Positions 25,196 through 34,655 are shown, counted from the first letter of the stretch. The stretch: DNA of 64,000 nucleotides from Neisseria bacilliformis (GCF_014055025.1 NZ_CP059571.1:806001-870000), one strand, 5' to 3'. Translations and numbers: made by a program. Notes: a model not told the origin generated them from the letters alone.

Positions 25196-25404
25196 GGCCG
25201 TCTGAAAACGATGGAGGCCGTCTGAAAGCGCAGCTTCGGCGCAGCCAAAATCATTTTTCAGACGGCCTTTTGACAGGCGTTCGCTATGGTACGCCTATTT
25301 CATAATATATTAATTATTATATGTTTAACGGAAGGCTAATTGTTTATTTTAATATTCCGAGCTGTTATTATCGCGTCAGCAAAAAACCAACAAGGAAAAC
25401 TAAA

Positions 25405-27129
25405 GTGGACAAGCAAACCGCCGCTAAGCAAACCAATCTGATCTCCTATCCCGTACGCAGTGAAATCAACCAAATCGAGCCGCGCCTTGATATTTTCTGG
25501 CAGGATCAGCTGGCGGCGGTTTTCGCCGCGCTCACGTCCGAGGAGCGCGCCCAAGTTACCGCGCAGCTTCTTGCGCCGAAAGAAATCTTTTGGGATGAAA
25601 CTTCTGGAAAATTTGTTTACCGTCCCGCCGAAGCATCGGGCGGCCTTACCGATGGAATACAGAGCATGCCGCAGCATTTGGCCGCACTGCTGCGTTTTTT
25701 GCAAGACATCCTGTTTACGCTCAAAGAGTTGGAAGACGCGGGAAAAATTGCCGAGCTGCTGGAAAACGCGCTCGATAAAATCCAGGCCGTGCAAACCGAT
25801 AACAAGCCCGACTGGCAGCGGGCGAAGCAGCGGCTGTACAGCAATTTCATCTGCGCCGCCGCCGCCGTCATCCGCGACAAAACCGACTGGGTCATTCCCG
25901 AAAACCGCCGCAATCTCAACTTTCCCGTCATCAAAACCTTTATTAACGAAGTTTTCCTGAAACAACGCCTGCTCGGCCACCTGTTCCGCACCCTGCGCAA
26001 CCGCCAGTTGGCCGAAATGCCGCATCCGCTGCTCAACACCTTCCTGCGTGAAGAGCAACGGGTGCGCCAGCTGGAAATCGTCCGCGCCTCCAAATACCTG
26101 TTTGCCATCGCGCCCACTGTGGAAAGCGGGCTCAACCCGTTCAATCTGCGCCGCTTTTTACAGGAAGACGCACTCTATTCCGAAGACCAGTTTCTGCTTA
26201 ACGGCACCGCCGTCAATACCGCGCTGCTGGCTAACGGCGACGAGGGCATTCAAACCCGCTTCAAACAACAGGTTGCCGCCATCATCACCATCGAAGGCAC
26301 GGTCAGCCGCGTCATCATCGATTTGATGGAAAATTTGGAAAAATACCACGAAGACCAATTGTTTCCGCTGCTGTTCCAGCCGCTTGATGCCAATATGGCA
26401 TTGGAAAAAGCCATCGCCGCCCGCTTGCAGGAATACGAAAGCCTGATGGAGGAAAACATTTTCCAGCCGTTCAAAGCCATCGTCCGCCGCGCCGCCAATC
26501 AGGACGAACTCAACTATCTGCAAGTCGGCATGCGCCAGCTCTTCGGCAGCATCATCAGCGTATTCAAAGACTTCCAAACCCTTCCCGCCGTGCGCGGCAG
26601 CGAGGCCGCCGAAATATTCCTCGGCGGGCTGGTGGCCTATGCCGCCTTTTTGGAAAAACGACGCGAAGATGTGTTCATGCGCATGGACGACGACGAATGG
26701 CAATCCGCCTGCCTGCGGGCGGAACAAGTGGCCGCCGAGTTTAAAGAATTGGGCGCGGAAAGCCTGCCCGAATACCGCCGGCTGGGGCGGCAGGCGGAAG
26801 AAACCGCCGCCAAAATCAAAGAACATCCGTCCTTTTTCGACAAGCTGTTTAAAAGAAACGAAAAAAACGCCGAAAAACTGGCCGAAACCAAACAGAAAAT
26901 GCGTAAAACCGCCAGCACCGTCCACGACAAACTGTACCGCTTCGCCAACGAACACCCGCAGCAGATTGTCAACCTCGAACTGGAAGCCCTGCCCACCACA
27001 TCCGTGGGTTTTCACCGCTACGCCCTGCCTGCGGGGGAAAACGGCCTGACCAAACTCCCCCTGCCGATCGGCTTGGAAGAGTCGAGAGCCAAATTTGATT
27101 TGGAACGTTTCGTGCGCCAGTTTGCCTAA
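25405..27129 (+). CDS. Large soluble protein of unknown function
   Basis: 574 residues from GTG 25405, chosen because AAGGA lies 8 bp upstream; an in-frame ATG at 25321 lacks a ribosome-binding site. No known domain is recognised and no signal peptide or membrane segment is seen. It is mostly helical and charged, with a likely coiled region near 480-530 (RRLGRQAEETAAKIKEH; NAEKLAETKQKMRKTAS). Tandem short motifs are not evident. The upstream DNA is strikingly A+T rich. It is monocistronic, ending in a DUS hairpin. Its size and codon use look like a genuine host gene. Confidence 0.75.
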   Translation: MDKQTAAKQTNLISYPVRSEINQIEPRLDIFWQDQLAAVFAALTSEERAQVTAQLLAPKEIFWDETSGKFVYRPAEASGGLTDGIQSMPQHLAALLRFLQDILFTLKELEDAGKIAELLENALDKIQAVQTDNKPDWQRAKQRLYSNFICAAAAVIRDKTDWVIPENRRNLNFPVIKTFINEVFLKQRLLGHLFRTLRNRQLAEMPHPLLNTFLREEQRVRQLEIVRASKYLFAIAPTVESGLNPFNLRRFLQEDALYSEDQFLLNGTAVNTALLANGDEGIQTRFKQQVAAIITIEGTVSRVIIDLMENLEKYHEDQLFPLLFQPLDANMALEKAIAARLQEYESLMEENIFQPFKAIVRRAANQDELNYLQVGMRQLFGSIISVFKDFQTLPAVRGSEAAEIFLGGLVAYAAFLEKRREDVFMRMDDDEWQSACLRAEQVAAEFKELGAESLPEYRRLGRQAEETAAKIKEHPSFFDKLFKRNEKNAEKLAETKQKMRKTASTVHDKLYRFANEHPQQIVNLELEALPTTSVGFHRYALPAGENGLTKLPLPIGLEESRAKFDLERFVRQFA

Positions 27130-27160
27130 GCGGTTTTCAAATCTGCTGCAACAACGCAAA

Positions 27161-27200
27161 AGGCCGTCTGAAAACGTGGAAACACGGTTTCAGACGGCCT
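27161..27200. terminator. DUS hairpin terminator
   Basis: AGGCCGTCTGAAAACGTG / CACGGTTTCAGACGGCCT, 32 bp after the unknown large gene. Confidence 0.75.
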
Positions 27201-27230
27201 GTTTCCTGTTTCACCCGTGCCGAAGCAAAG

Positions 27231-27340
27231 GTAGGGTGTGTCGCCCCGAGGCGACGCACGCGTTCTATGCCGCGCAAGACATCCGCGCTTTCCCCAAAAA
27301 ACCGAAACCGCGTGCGTGGCTTGTGCCACACACCCTACTT
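27231..27340. repeat. GTAGGGTGTG inverted element
   Basis: GTAGGGTGTGTCGCC...GACGCACGCG on the left and CGTGCGTGGCTTGTGC...CACCCTAC on the right form a 110-bp inverted element. Relatives are at 50049-50156 and 63487-63639. Confidence 0.7.
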
Positions 27341-27348
27341 CAATAGCA

Positions 27349-27394
27349 GAGGCCGTCTGAAAAAACCGCAAAACAGGTTTTTTCAGACGGCCTC
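27349..27394. terminator. DUS hairpin terminator of the SDR gene
   Basis: GAGGCCGTCTGAAAAAACC / GGTTTTTTCAGACGGCCTC, 16 bp past the stop of the minus-strand SDR gene. Confidence 0.75.
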
Positions 27395-27410
27395 TTGGCG
27401 TTTATTTACG

Positions 27411-28133
27411 TTACAGGTAAACGGTTTCGCCGTTGCGCCCCCGGCTTTCACGGCTGAGCCAGTAGATGAAGTCGGGCATGATTTCGTCGATGTCGCGGCG
27501 TTCACTTTTGGACTCGCCCGGGTGGGTTTGTTCGCGCTGGGGGGAGTTGACCGCGCCGGGGATGAGGAGGTTGGCGCGCAGGTGCTCGAAGCGGCTCCAT
27601 TCGTCGGCGATGCTGCCGGCGAAGTAGGCGAGGGCGGCTTTGGATGCGCCGAAGCCCCCCCAATAAGCCTGCGGTTTGGCGGCGTGGCTTTCGCCGACGA
27701 AGATGATGGAGGCATCTTCCGACTGCATCAGCATGGGCAGGAAGGCGCGGGTCAGCCCCATCGCGCCGACGGTGTTGATGCGGTACTGTTTCACCCAGGC
27801 GGCAACGGTTTGGCAGTCGAGCGGGGTGAGGGCGGTGAAGCAGTTTGCGCTGTGGACGATGCCGTCGAGGCGGCCGCCGGTGGCTTCGGCGATGGTGGCG
27901 GCGAGCTGGCCGAATTCGTTTTCTTCGGCGGTGAGCAGGTCGAAGCAGACGGCGTAGGGTTCGGGCGAGCCGGCGGCGGTGATTTCGTCGTACACTTTTT
28001 CCATGCGCTTTTGGCGGCGGGCGACGAGGATGACGGTTGCGCCTTCGGCGGCGCAGTGGCGGGCGGCGGCCGCGCCGATGCCTTGTGATGCGCCGGTGAT
28101 GAGGATGGTTTTGCCGTTGAGTCTGCCGGTCAT
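27411..28133 (-). CDS. Short-chain dehydrogenase/reductase family protein (YciK-like)
   Basis: 240 residues. The Rossmann dinucleotide motif TGASQGIG is at 13-20. The active-site region reads VGESH (146-150) and YWGGFGASK (157-165): Lys165 is present, but the catalytic tyrosine of YxxxK is Phe161. The C-terminus ending GRNGETVYL resembles the YciK subgroup. The start is ATG 28131-28133. A loss of classical dehydrogenase activity, or use of the nearby Tyr157, is possible. It is monocistronic. Confidence 0.88.
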   Translation of the reverse strand: MTGRLNGKTILITGASQGIGAAAARHCAAEGATVILVARRQKRMEKVYDEITAAGSPEPYAVCFDLLTAEENEFGQLAATIAEATGGRLDGIVHSANCFTALTPLDCQTVAAWVKQYRINTVGAMGLTRAFLPMLMQSEDASIIFVGESHAAKPQAYWGGFGASKAALAYFAGSIADEWSRFEHLRANLLIPGAVNSPQREQTHPGESKSERRDIDEIMPDFIYWLSRESRGRNGETVYL

Positions 28134-28158
28134 GTTTTGCTCCTTGCTGTCGGGTTGT

Positions 28159-28203
28159 GGGGCTGCTGGCAATCGGCTGCAAAATCCGAATGTCAAAAGC
28201 CCC
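28159..28203. mobile_element. Remnant of the MITE-like element
   Basis: About 45 bp with GGGGCTGCTGGCAATC and GAATGTCAAAAGCCCC ends, matching the termini of the 46473-46640 element with the interior deleted. Confidence 0.5.
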
Positions 28204-28273
28204 GGTCGGAGGCCGTCTGAAAGCTGCGTTCGGCGTTTTTCAGACGGCCTGATGCTGTGTTTTGCGTTTTGCC

Positions 28274-29422
28274 TTACGCGCCGCTGCCCGCTTTAAGCCG
28301 CTGCCAGAGGCGGGTTTGCAGTTTCACCGTGTCGCGCGATTTGGGCAGGACGACGAAACTTTTTTCCAGCACGTCTTGGCCGGGGAACACGGAGGGTTCG
28401 GCGGCGAGGGTTTTGTCCATCAGGGGGCGGGCGGCGGGCACGGAGGGGGCGTAGCGCACGAAGCCGCCGTTTTTCGCCGCGATGTCGGGGCGCAGGGCGT
28501 AGTTGATGTATTTGTGGGCGTTGGCGGCGTTGGCCGCACCGATGGGTATCATAAAGGAATCGACCCACAGCCCCACGCCGCTTTTGGGGGCGAGCACGCG
28601 CAGTTTCACGCCGTTGCCCGCCTCGGCGGCGCGGGTTTTGGCGATGTTCAGGTCGCCGCCGTAGCCGATGGCGGCGCAGAGGTTGCCTGCGGCCAGATCG
28701 TCGATGTAGCCGGAGGAGGTGAAGCGTTTGATGTCGGGGCGCACTTTGGCCATCAGCGCGTTGGCCGCTTCGATGTCGGCGGGGTTTTCGCTGTTGGGGT
28801 TGAGGCCGAGGTAGTTCAGGGCGAGCGGGTATTGTTCGGTGGGGCTGTCGAAATAGCTGATGCCGCAGTGTTTGAGTTTGGCGGTGTATTCGGGATTGAA
28901 GACCAAATCCCATTCGTTGTCGGGCAGTTTGTCCGTGCCAAGCGCGGCCTGCACTTGGGCGGTGTTGATAGCGAGGGTGTTGATGCCCCAGAAATAGGGC
29001 ACGGCGTATTGGTTGCCGGGATCGACTGCGGCCATTTGTTTTAGCAGGGCGGGGTCGATGTTTTTATAGTTCGGAATCAGGCTTTTGTCGATTTTTTGGT
29101 ATGCGCCGGCGCGGATTTGGCGGCCGGCGTTGGAGAGCGAGGGCGCGACGAGGTCGTAGCCCGAATGGCCGGTGAGCAGGCGGGCTTCGAGGGCTTCGTT
29201 GCTGTCGTAGTAGTCGTAGCGCACTTTGATTTTTTCCGCGCGGGCAAAGGCGGCGACGGTTTCGGGATCGACGTAGTCCGACCAGTTGAAGATATTGAGT
29301 TCGGCGGTGGCGGGCAGACGCTGTTGCCGCGCGCCCGCCGCGCCCGCACTATCGGCGGAATCCTGCGCGCCGCAGGCGGCCAGAAGGCACAGCAGCGCGC
29401 TTGTCAGCAGGTTTTTTTTCAT
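28274..29422 (-). CDS. Polyamine-type ABC transporter substrate-binding lipoprotein
   Basis: 382 residues, PotD/PotF family periplasmic binding protein. The lipobox LLAAC places the lipidated Cys at 17. The fold begins LNIFNWSDYVDPETV, followed by VRYDYYDSNE and VPYFWGINTLAIN, all typical of spermidine/putrescine binders. No ABC permease or ATPase gene is adjacent, so it probably serves a transporter encoded elsewhere. The specificity (putrescine versus spermidine) is not clear from sequence alone. Confidence 0.9.
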   Translation of the reverse strand: MKKNLLTSALLCLLAACGAQDSADSAGAAGARQQRLPATAELNIFNWSDYVDPETVAAFARAEKIKVRYDYYDSNEALEARLLTGHSGYDLVAPSLSNAGRQIRAGAYQKIDKSLIPNYKNIDPALLKQMAAVDPGNQYAVPYFWGINTLAINTAQVQAALGTDKLPDNEWDLVFNPEYTAKLKHCGISYFDSPTEQYPLALNYLGLNPNSENPADIEAANALMAKVRPDIKRFTSSGYIDDLAAGNLCAAIGYGGDLNIAKTRAAEAGNGVKLRVLAPKSGVGLWVDSFMIPIGAANAANAHKYINYALRPDIAAKNGGFVRYAPSVPAARPLMDKTLAAEPSVFPGQDVLEKSFVVLPKSRDTVKLQTRLWQRLKAGSGA

Positions 29423-29666
29423 GTGTGTGTTCCTTGTGTTTTAGAAAAAACGGTTATCGGGTTTGTGCCGCGCATTAAACGGCAAAACGCCCGCGCCGCG
29501 CAAGATTCGGCGGCGGTTTTACAAACGTTTTTTAACAAATGCGACACAGCCCGGGGCGCGGCACGGATGCCCGAATGCTGCCGTTTTGCGCGGGGCGGGC
29601 TTTCTTTTCAGACGGCCTGTAATATGGGAAAATCGCCCGATTGTAAAAATCAGCGAGGGCGAAACC

Positions 29667-30182
29667 ATGTTGGACAGAGAAGGCTACCGCCCCAATGTCG
29701 GCATCATCCTGACCAACCGGCACAACCAGGTGTTTTGGGGCAAGCGCGTGCGCGAGCATTCCTGGCAGTTTCCGCAGGGCGGCATCAAGCCCGGCGAAAG
29801 CCCGGAAACCGCGATGTATCGCGAGCTTCTGGAAGAAGTCGGCCTGCTGCCGCACCACGTGAAAATCATCGGCCGCACGCGCGACTGGCTGCGCTACGAC
29901 GTGCCCGACGGCTGGGTGCGGCGCGAATGGCGCGGGTCGTACAAGGGGCAGAAACAGATTTGGTATCTGCTGCGCCTCGTCGGCCGTGAAAGCGACGTGC
30001 ACCTGCGCGCCACCAGCCACCCGGAATTCGACGGCTGGCGTTGGCACGACTATTGGGCACCGATAGACGAAGTGATCGAATTCAAACGCGGTGTATACCA
30101 GGGCGCGCTTTCCGAGCTGTCGCGCTTCTTGAAAAACCTGGAAACGCGCGAGGCATTCCTGCTGCGCCGCACGGCGGAGTAG
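29667..30182 (+). CDS. rppH: RNA 5'-pyrophosphohydrolase
   Basis: 171-residue Nudix hydrolase that removes pyrophosphate from 5'-triphosphorylated mRNA and so triggers RNase E decay. The Nudix box is [20 protein letters not shown] followed by VGL (38-60). The start [15 protein letters not shown] and the WQFPQGG segment are characteristic of RppH. Start ATG 29667. It is divergent from the binding-protein gene; the 244-bp gap contains one DUS and no gene. Confidence 0.96.
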   Translation: MLDREGYRPNVGIILTNRHNQVFWGKRVREHSWQFPQGGIKPGESPETAMYRELLEEVGLLPHHVKIIGRTRDWLRYDVPDGWVRREWRGSYKGQKQIWYLLRLVGRESDVHLRATSHPEFDGWRWHDYWAPIDEVIEFKRGVYQGALSELSRFLKNLETREAFLLRRTAE

Positions 30183-30210
30183 GGCGGGACACACGCCGTT
30201 ATGCCGTTTT

Positions 30211-30257
30211 GAGGCCGTCTGAAAAACTTGGAAACGGGTTTTTCAGACGGCCTTTTT
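30211..30257. terminator. DUS hairpin terminator of rppH
   Basis: GAGGCCGTCTGAAAAAC / GTTTTTCAGACGGCC with a T5 run, 28 bp after rppH. Confidence 0.8.
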
Positions 30258-30500
30258 GCCGCGTGCGGGTTTGTGTTTGCGCAAAACCGTTGTCGCGGTG
30301 CAAACCGCGTGCGCGGCTTGCGCCACACAGCCTGCCTTGGCGGTGGAAATCCGTTGTCCGCCGCACCCGTGCCGAATTGTCCGTGGGTGCCGCCGTGGGG
30401 CGACGCACGCGGTTTCTGCCGTTTGAAGAACATCTGAAAACAACCACTGCATCCCCGAAACCGCGTGTGTGGCAGAACCACAGACCCTACGCGGCGGTAA
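30258..30500. repeat. Degenerate repeats between rppH and slt
   Basis: Copies of the CGCACGCGG / CCGCGTGCG repeat family (about 30300-30335 and 30385-30490). No gene is seen. Confidence 0.5.
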
Positions 30501-30545
30501 AGAGGCCGTCTGAAAATCATGTTTCCATGTTTTCAGACGGCCTCT
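30501..30545. terminator. DUS hairpin terminator of slt
   Basis: AGAGGCCGTCTGAAAA / TTTTCAGACGGCCTCT, 16 bp past the minus-strand slt stop. Confidence 0.78.
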
Positions 30546-30561
30546 GTTGCGTGCCGGCGGC

Positions 30562-32391
30562 CTATTTGGCGGGGATGGTGCCCATGCGGCGTTTGAGGGG
30601 GGTGTGGCGGCCGGAGAGGGCGGTGTAGTAGGCGGTGTTGGCCATAACTTTTTTGACGTAGTCGCGGGTTTCGTCGAAGGGGATGGTTTCGGCGTAAATC
30701 GCGGCTTCGAGGGGGGTGGCGGCCTGCCATTGGCGGGCGCGGCCGGGGCCGGCGTTGTAGCCGGCGGCGGCGAGGACTTCGCTGTTTTGCAGGCGGCGTC
30801 GGGCGTCGGCCAGATACCAGGTGCCCATGCGGATGTTGCCGTCGTCGGTGTGGAGTTCGCCGCTGTCCATGCCGGTTTTGCGGGCGATTTCGCGGGCGGT
30901 GGCGGGCATGACCTGCATGAGACCCTGCGCGCCGACGCCGGACTGCGCGCCGGTTACGAAGCGGCTTTCTTGTCGGATGAGGCCGTATACCCAGGCGGGG
31001 TCGATGCCGTTGGCTTGGGCGTGGGCGGCAACGGATTCGCGGTAGGGGGTGATGTAGCGCAGGTTGAAGTTGTGTTTCTGCGTGGTGTTGTCGGCGGAGT
31101 GGACGGCCATTTCGTAGAAGCGTTTGTCGTAGGCGAGGCGGGCGGCGGCGAGGAGGGTGTCGTCGTTGAAGCCGCGTGTGGCGTAACGCCATTCGGCCTG
31201 GGCGGCGCGGCGCATGGCTTTGTTGCCGCCGGAGGCGTGGAAGAGGATGAGGGCGCGGTTGATGGCGCCGTCGCGTTCGAGGGCGCGCAGGTCGGCGGCG
31301 GCGGGTTCGGCGGCTGTGTTGCGGGTGTCGGGACGGCCGCCGAGTTCTTCGGCGGCGAGGACGGCGTAGAAGTTGCGGCTGCTGGCGGCAGCCTGGCGGT
31401 AGAGCCCTGCGGCTTGGGTTTTATTGCCTTGGGCTTCGAGGCTGCGGCCGAGCCAGTAGAGCCATGCGGGGCTTTGTTGCAGGTTTTGCGGCATGTTTCG
31501 GATGACGGTGGCCAGCAGCGGCCAGTTTTGCTGGCGCAGGGCGGCGCGGGCGTACCATTCAGCCTGTTCGTCGGTGAGTTGTTGGGGGTTGGCGCGGGCG
31601 TAGGCGTCGAGGGCGGCGGCGTAGTTTTGGTTTTTGGCCTGCTGGCGGCCGAGCACGCCCCAGGCGAAGGCGGTCTGGTCGGCGGTGAGGGCGGGTTCGA
31701 GGGCGGCGAGGCGGGCGGCTGCGGCGTCGGGGTTTTTGAGGGCGGCCGCGCCGATGACGCTGCGCAGTTGGTTTTCCTGCGCGCCTTGGCCGCTGCCGCC
31801 GTCAAGCGGGCTGCCGAGGGCGGCGGCGAGGCGGGCGGCGTCGGTGGTTTGGTTGGCGGCGATGAGGCCGCGCACGCGCCGCCAGGCGTCGGCGGGGTTG
31901 AGGCGGCCTTGGGCGGCCTGGGTTTCGAGGAGGGTGTTGCAGCCTTGGGGCAGGCGGGCGGTGTCGCGGACGAGTTCGGCGGAGAGGCCGGTGTCGCCGA
32001 GGGTTTCGGCGTAGCAGCGGACTTCTTTGCTGCGGCCTTCGGGGGCGAGACGGGCGTATTCGTTTTGGAAGGTTTGCCAGTTGCCGCGTTTGGCGAGGCT
32101 TTTGAGCCATTCGTTGCGCACGGCTTCGCCCATTGCGCTGTCGTTTTGGCTGTTGAGGAATTGGGCGGGCTGGATGTCGTCGCCGTTTTTGGCGGCTTGC
32201 AGAACGCTGTCGTAGCGGGCGTAGTCGTCGAGGGTCTGCATCATGCTTTCGCTGCCGCGCACGCTGGGGAGGCGGAATTGGGAGGTGTCGGCGGGGCGGT
32301 TTGCGCCGCTGTTGACTGGTTCGACGGTTTGTTCGGCGGTGCAGGCGGCAAGGAGGAGGGCGGCTGCGAGGGCGGGGCGGAGGGCTTTCAC
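30562..32391 (-). CDS. slt: Soluble lytic murein transglycosylase, lipoprotein form
   Basis: 609 residues from GTG 32391, giving the signal peptide VKALRPALAAALLLAAC with lipidated Cys17. An earlier in-frame start is rejected because the extra 74 residues translate DUS DNA. A long alpha-superhelical U/L domain (about 60-440) precedes the SLT catalytic domain: E475 in RQESRF, GLMQVMPATA, and AGYNAGPG. It cleaves peptidoglycan glycan strands to 1,6-anhydro products at the periplasmic face. It is monocistronic. Confidence 0.93.
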   Translation of the reverse strand: MKALRPALAAALLLAACTAEQTVEPVNSGANRPADTSQFRLPSVRGSESMMQTLDDYARYDSVLQAAKNGDDIQPAQFLNSQNDSAMGEAVRNEWLKSLAKRGNWQTFQNEYARLAPEGRSKEVRCYAETLGDTGLSAELVRDTARLPQGCNTLLETQAAQGRLNPADAWRRVRGLIAANQTTDAARLAAALGSPLDGGSGQGAQENQLRSVIGAAALKNPDAAAARLAALEPALTADQTAFAWGVLGRQQAKNQNYAAALDAYARANPQQLTDEQAEWYARAALRQQNWPLLATVIRNMPQNLQQSPAWLYWLGRSLEAQGNKTQAAGLYRQAAASSRNFYAVLAAEELGGRPDTRNTAAEPAAADLRALERDGAINRALILFHASGGNKAMRRAAQAEWRYATRGFNDDTLLAAARLAYDKRFYEMAVHSADNTTQKHNFNLRYITPYRESVAAHAQANGIDPAWVYGLIRQESRFVTGAQSGVGAQGLMQVMPATAREIARKTGMDSGELHTDDGNIRMGTWYLADARRRLQNSEVLAAAGYNAGPGRARQWQAATPLEAAIYAETIPFDETRDYVKKVMANTAYYTALSGRHTPLKRRMGTIPAK

Positions 32392-32808
32392 GGCGGGGCT
32401 TTCTGCGGGTTTGTTTGGTTTGGGGACTGCGCTTTCAGACGGCCTGTTTGTTTTTGTTTGCGGCTGTTTGGAAAGGGGTTGTTTGTGTGTGGCGGCGGCT
32501 GCGCCGGAATGGTGTTTTAACTTCGTTGCAGCTGTGTTTTCAGACGGCCTGTCCGGTGTTTCAGGCCGTCTGAAAAACGGGGGGATGATAACAGTTTTGC
32601 GTCTGCCGCCCAAACGGGCGGGGCGGGTTTTACATTGGCAGAGGCTGTCGCCGCCTGTGCTGGGATGGTGTTTCTGAAAACAGGTTTCGGCTTTGTTGAG
32701 GCTGTGTTTTCAGACGGCGTTTTTGCCGTGTACGGGTTTGTGTACGCGAAACTGTTGTTGCGGTGCAAACCGCGTGCGCGGCTTGCACCGCACACTCTGC
32801 CTTAAATG
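32392..32808. other. Intergenic region with scattered uptake sequences
   Basis: At least four DUS copies (near 32430, 32540, 32562 and 32708) and degenerate CGCGTGCGCGG repeats; no gene, clear promoter or RNA is seen. Promoters for slt must lie at its right-hand side. Confidence 0.5.
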
Positions 32809-32857
32809 GCAGAGGCCGTCTGAAAAGTGCAAAACACGGTTTTCAGACGGCCTCTGC
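32809..32857. terminator. DUS hairpin terminator
   Basis: GCAGAGGCCGTCTGAAAA / TTTTCAGACGGCCTCTGC with a short loop, 19 bp past the stop of the minus-strand transporter. Confidence 0.8.
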
Positions 32858-32875
32858 TTTATCTGTATGCTGCGT

Positions 32876-34300
32876 TTAGAAAATCTGCCACACGAAGAAG
32901 ACGAGGGTATGCAGGATGAAGAGGGGGATGAGGATGCCGAACGACCAGGCCATGTAGCCGAAGAAGGCGGGCATGGGGACTTTGCGCTGTTCGGCGATGG
33001 CTTTGACCATGAAGTTGGGGGCGTTACCGATGTAGCTGAGCGCGCCCATGAAGACGGAGCCCATGGAGACGGCCAGGAGGGTGTGGAAGAGGTGGCCGTT
33101 CATGAGGACGTGGGGGTCGCCGCCGGCGAGGTTGAAGAAGACGAGGTAGGTGGGGGCGTTGTCGAGGAAGGCGGACAACATGCCGGACATCCAGAAATAC
33201 ATGGTGTTGACGGGGTTGCCCGCGCTGTCGTGGACGAGGGCGACGAGGCCGGCCATCGCGCCGTGTTCACCGGCTTTGAGGATGGCGAGGACGGGGGCGA
33301 TGGTGATGAAGATGCCGAGGAAGAGTTTGCCGACTTCGGTGATGGGATCCCAGTTGAACTCGTTGCCGGTGCGGACTTGTTTGGGGGTAATTTTCAGGGA
33401 AATCAGGGTGATGGCGAGCAGGAGGCCGTCGCGCACGAGGTTTTGCAGTTCGTAGTGGCTGCCGAGGATGTCGAAGGAGACGCCGGGTTTCCAGATGCCG
33501 GAGAGCAGCACGGCACCGACGATGGCGGCCAGGAGGAAGAAGTTGCGTTTGCCGTGGATTTTCAATGCGCTGTCGGGGCTGGGGTCGCGCGGCAGGATTT
33601 CGTCTTCGAGGGCGTAGTAGTGGCGGTCGATGAAGTAGAACAGGGTGAGCAGCACGGTCGCGCTGATGAGGACGGGCGGCAGCATGTGCTCCACCGTCCA
33701 GCCGAAGTCCACGCCTTTCAGGAAGCCGAGGAAGAGGGGAGGGTCGCCCAGCGGGGTGAGGCCGCCGCCGATGTTGGCGACGAGGAAGATGAAGAAGACG
33801 ACGCTGTGGACGCGGTGTTTGCGGTTGTCGTTGGCTTTGAGCAGCGGGCGGATCATGAGCATGGCCGCGCCGGTGGTGCCCATGACCGAGGCCAAGAGCG
33901 TGCCGATGGCGAGGATGGCGGTGTTGGTTTTCGGCGAGCCGTGCAGGTTGCCCCACACGAGGATGCCGCCGGAGACGGTATATAAGGCCAGCAGCAGCAG
34001 GATGAAGGGGATGTATTCTTCCACCAGGGCGTGGACGACGGTGCCGACGCCCGCGCCGAAGCCGTAAACGAGGGTGAAGGGGATGAGGAACAGCAGTGTC
34101 CACATGGCGGTGATTTTGCCGAAGTGGTGGTGCCAGATGTGGGCGAAAAAGAGCGGGCCGGTGGCGATGGAGAGTAGGATGAGGACGAAGGGTATGCCCC
34201 AAAACAGGCTGAGCTGCGCGCCGTCGGGCGTGGCGGCAAGGGCGGCGGCGGGGGCGCAGAGGAGGGCGGGAAAGAGCAGTTGGCGCATTTTGACGTGCAT
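32876..34300 (-). CDS. CitMHS/NhaD-type ion transporter (sodium:proton antiporter family)
   Basis: 474 residues, about 12 membrane segments, inner membrane. The start is ATG 34298-34300 behind AAAAAGGAA; the first ~20 residues (LLFPALLCAPAAALA) could be a cleaved signal or first helix. Conserved membrane blocks are NIGGGLTPLGDPPLFLGFL and SAFLDNAPTYLVFFN, typical of the ArsB/NhaD/CitMHS superfamily. In Neisseria such proteins are usually annotated as sodium:proton antiporters; citrate transport has also been proposed for the family, so the substrate stays open. Confidence 0.85.
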   Translation of the reverse strand: MHVKMRQLLFPALLCAPAAALAATPDGAQLSLFWGIPFVLILLSIATGPLFFAHIWHHHFGKITAMWTLLFLIPFTLVYGFGAGVGTVVHALVEEYIPFILLLLALYTVSGGILVWGNLHGSPKTNTAILAIGTLLASVMGTTGAAMLMIRPLLKANDNRKHRVHSVVFFIFLVANIGGGLTPLGDPPLFLGFLKGVDFGWTVEHMLPPVLISATVLLTLFYFIDRHYYALEDEILPRDPSPDSALKIHGKRNFFLLAAIVGAVLLSGIWKPGVSFDILGSHYELQNLVRDGLLLAITLISLKITPKQVRTGNEFNWDPITEVGKLFLGIFITIAPVLAILKAGEHGAMAGLVALVHDSAGNPVNTMYFWMSGMLSAFLDNAPTYLVFFNLAGGDPHVLMNGHLFHTLLAVSMGSVFMGALSYIGNAPNFMVKAIAEQRKVPMPAFFGYMAWSFGILIPLFILHTLVFFVWQIF

Positions 34301-34655
34301 TTGATGTTCCTTTTTTATTCTGATGGGGTTGGCGGCCTGCCTTATCCGTATCCGTCTTTCAGAAACGCCATCCCTGCGTTTATGCTCCGAAGGAGTGCAG
34401 GAGGGGACGGCCTTTCGTGTTTTCAGACGGCCTTTAAGCCGTGCAAACGGGTGCGGATAATGGAAAACCGTTTTGATTGTAACGGAAAACGGCACAGGGC
34501 GGAATGCGCGGGTGGGCGGAGGTTTTCAGACGGCCTGCCGTTTTTATCGGGAAAACGGCGTTCGCCGGACGGGAAACGCGCACGCCGCAGGGTGGTACTT
34601 TTAACATTTGTATATTTGGGCATTCGGCGGCAGAGGCCGTCTGAAAAGAAGAGCG
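34301..34655. other. Intergenic region, uptake sequences only
   Basis: Three DUS copies (near 34423, 34527 and 34635) and A+T-poor spacer. The end at 34627-34655 carries AGAGGCCGTCTGAAAAG just before the thrB stop. No gene is seen. Confidence 0.5.

Noticed and set aside
30547-32520. 657-codon plus-strand frame opposite slt
   Set aside because: Gly/Ala/Val-rich translation with no domain; slt on the other strand is clearly real.
32391-32613. An earlier start for slt adding 74 residues
   Set aside because: The extra peptide translates DUS repeats and hides the lipoprotein signal that begins at the GTG.
32693-33985. 430-codon acidic plus-strand frame opposite the CitMHS/NhaD-type transporter
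   Set aside because: It is the antisense shadow of membrane helices and has no ribosome-binding site.
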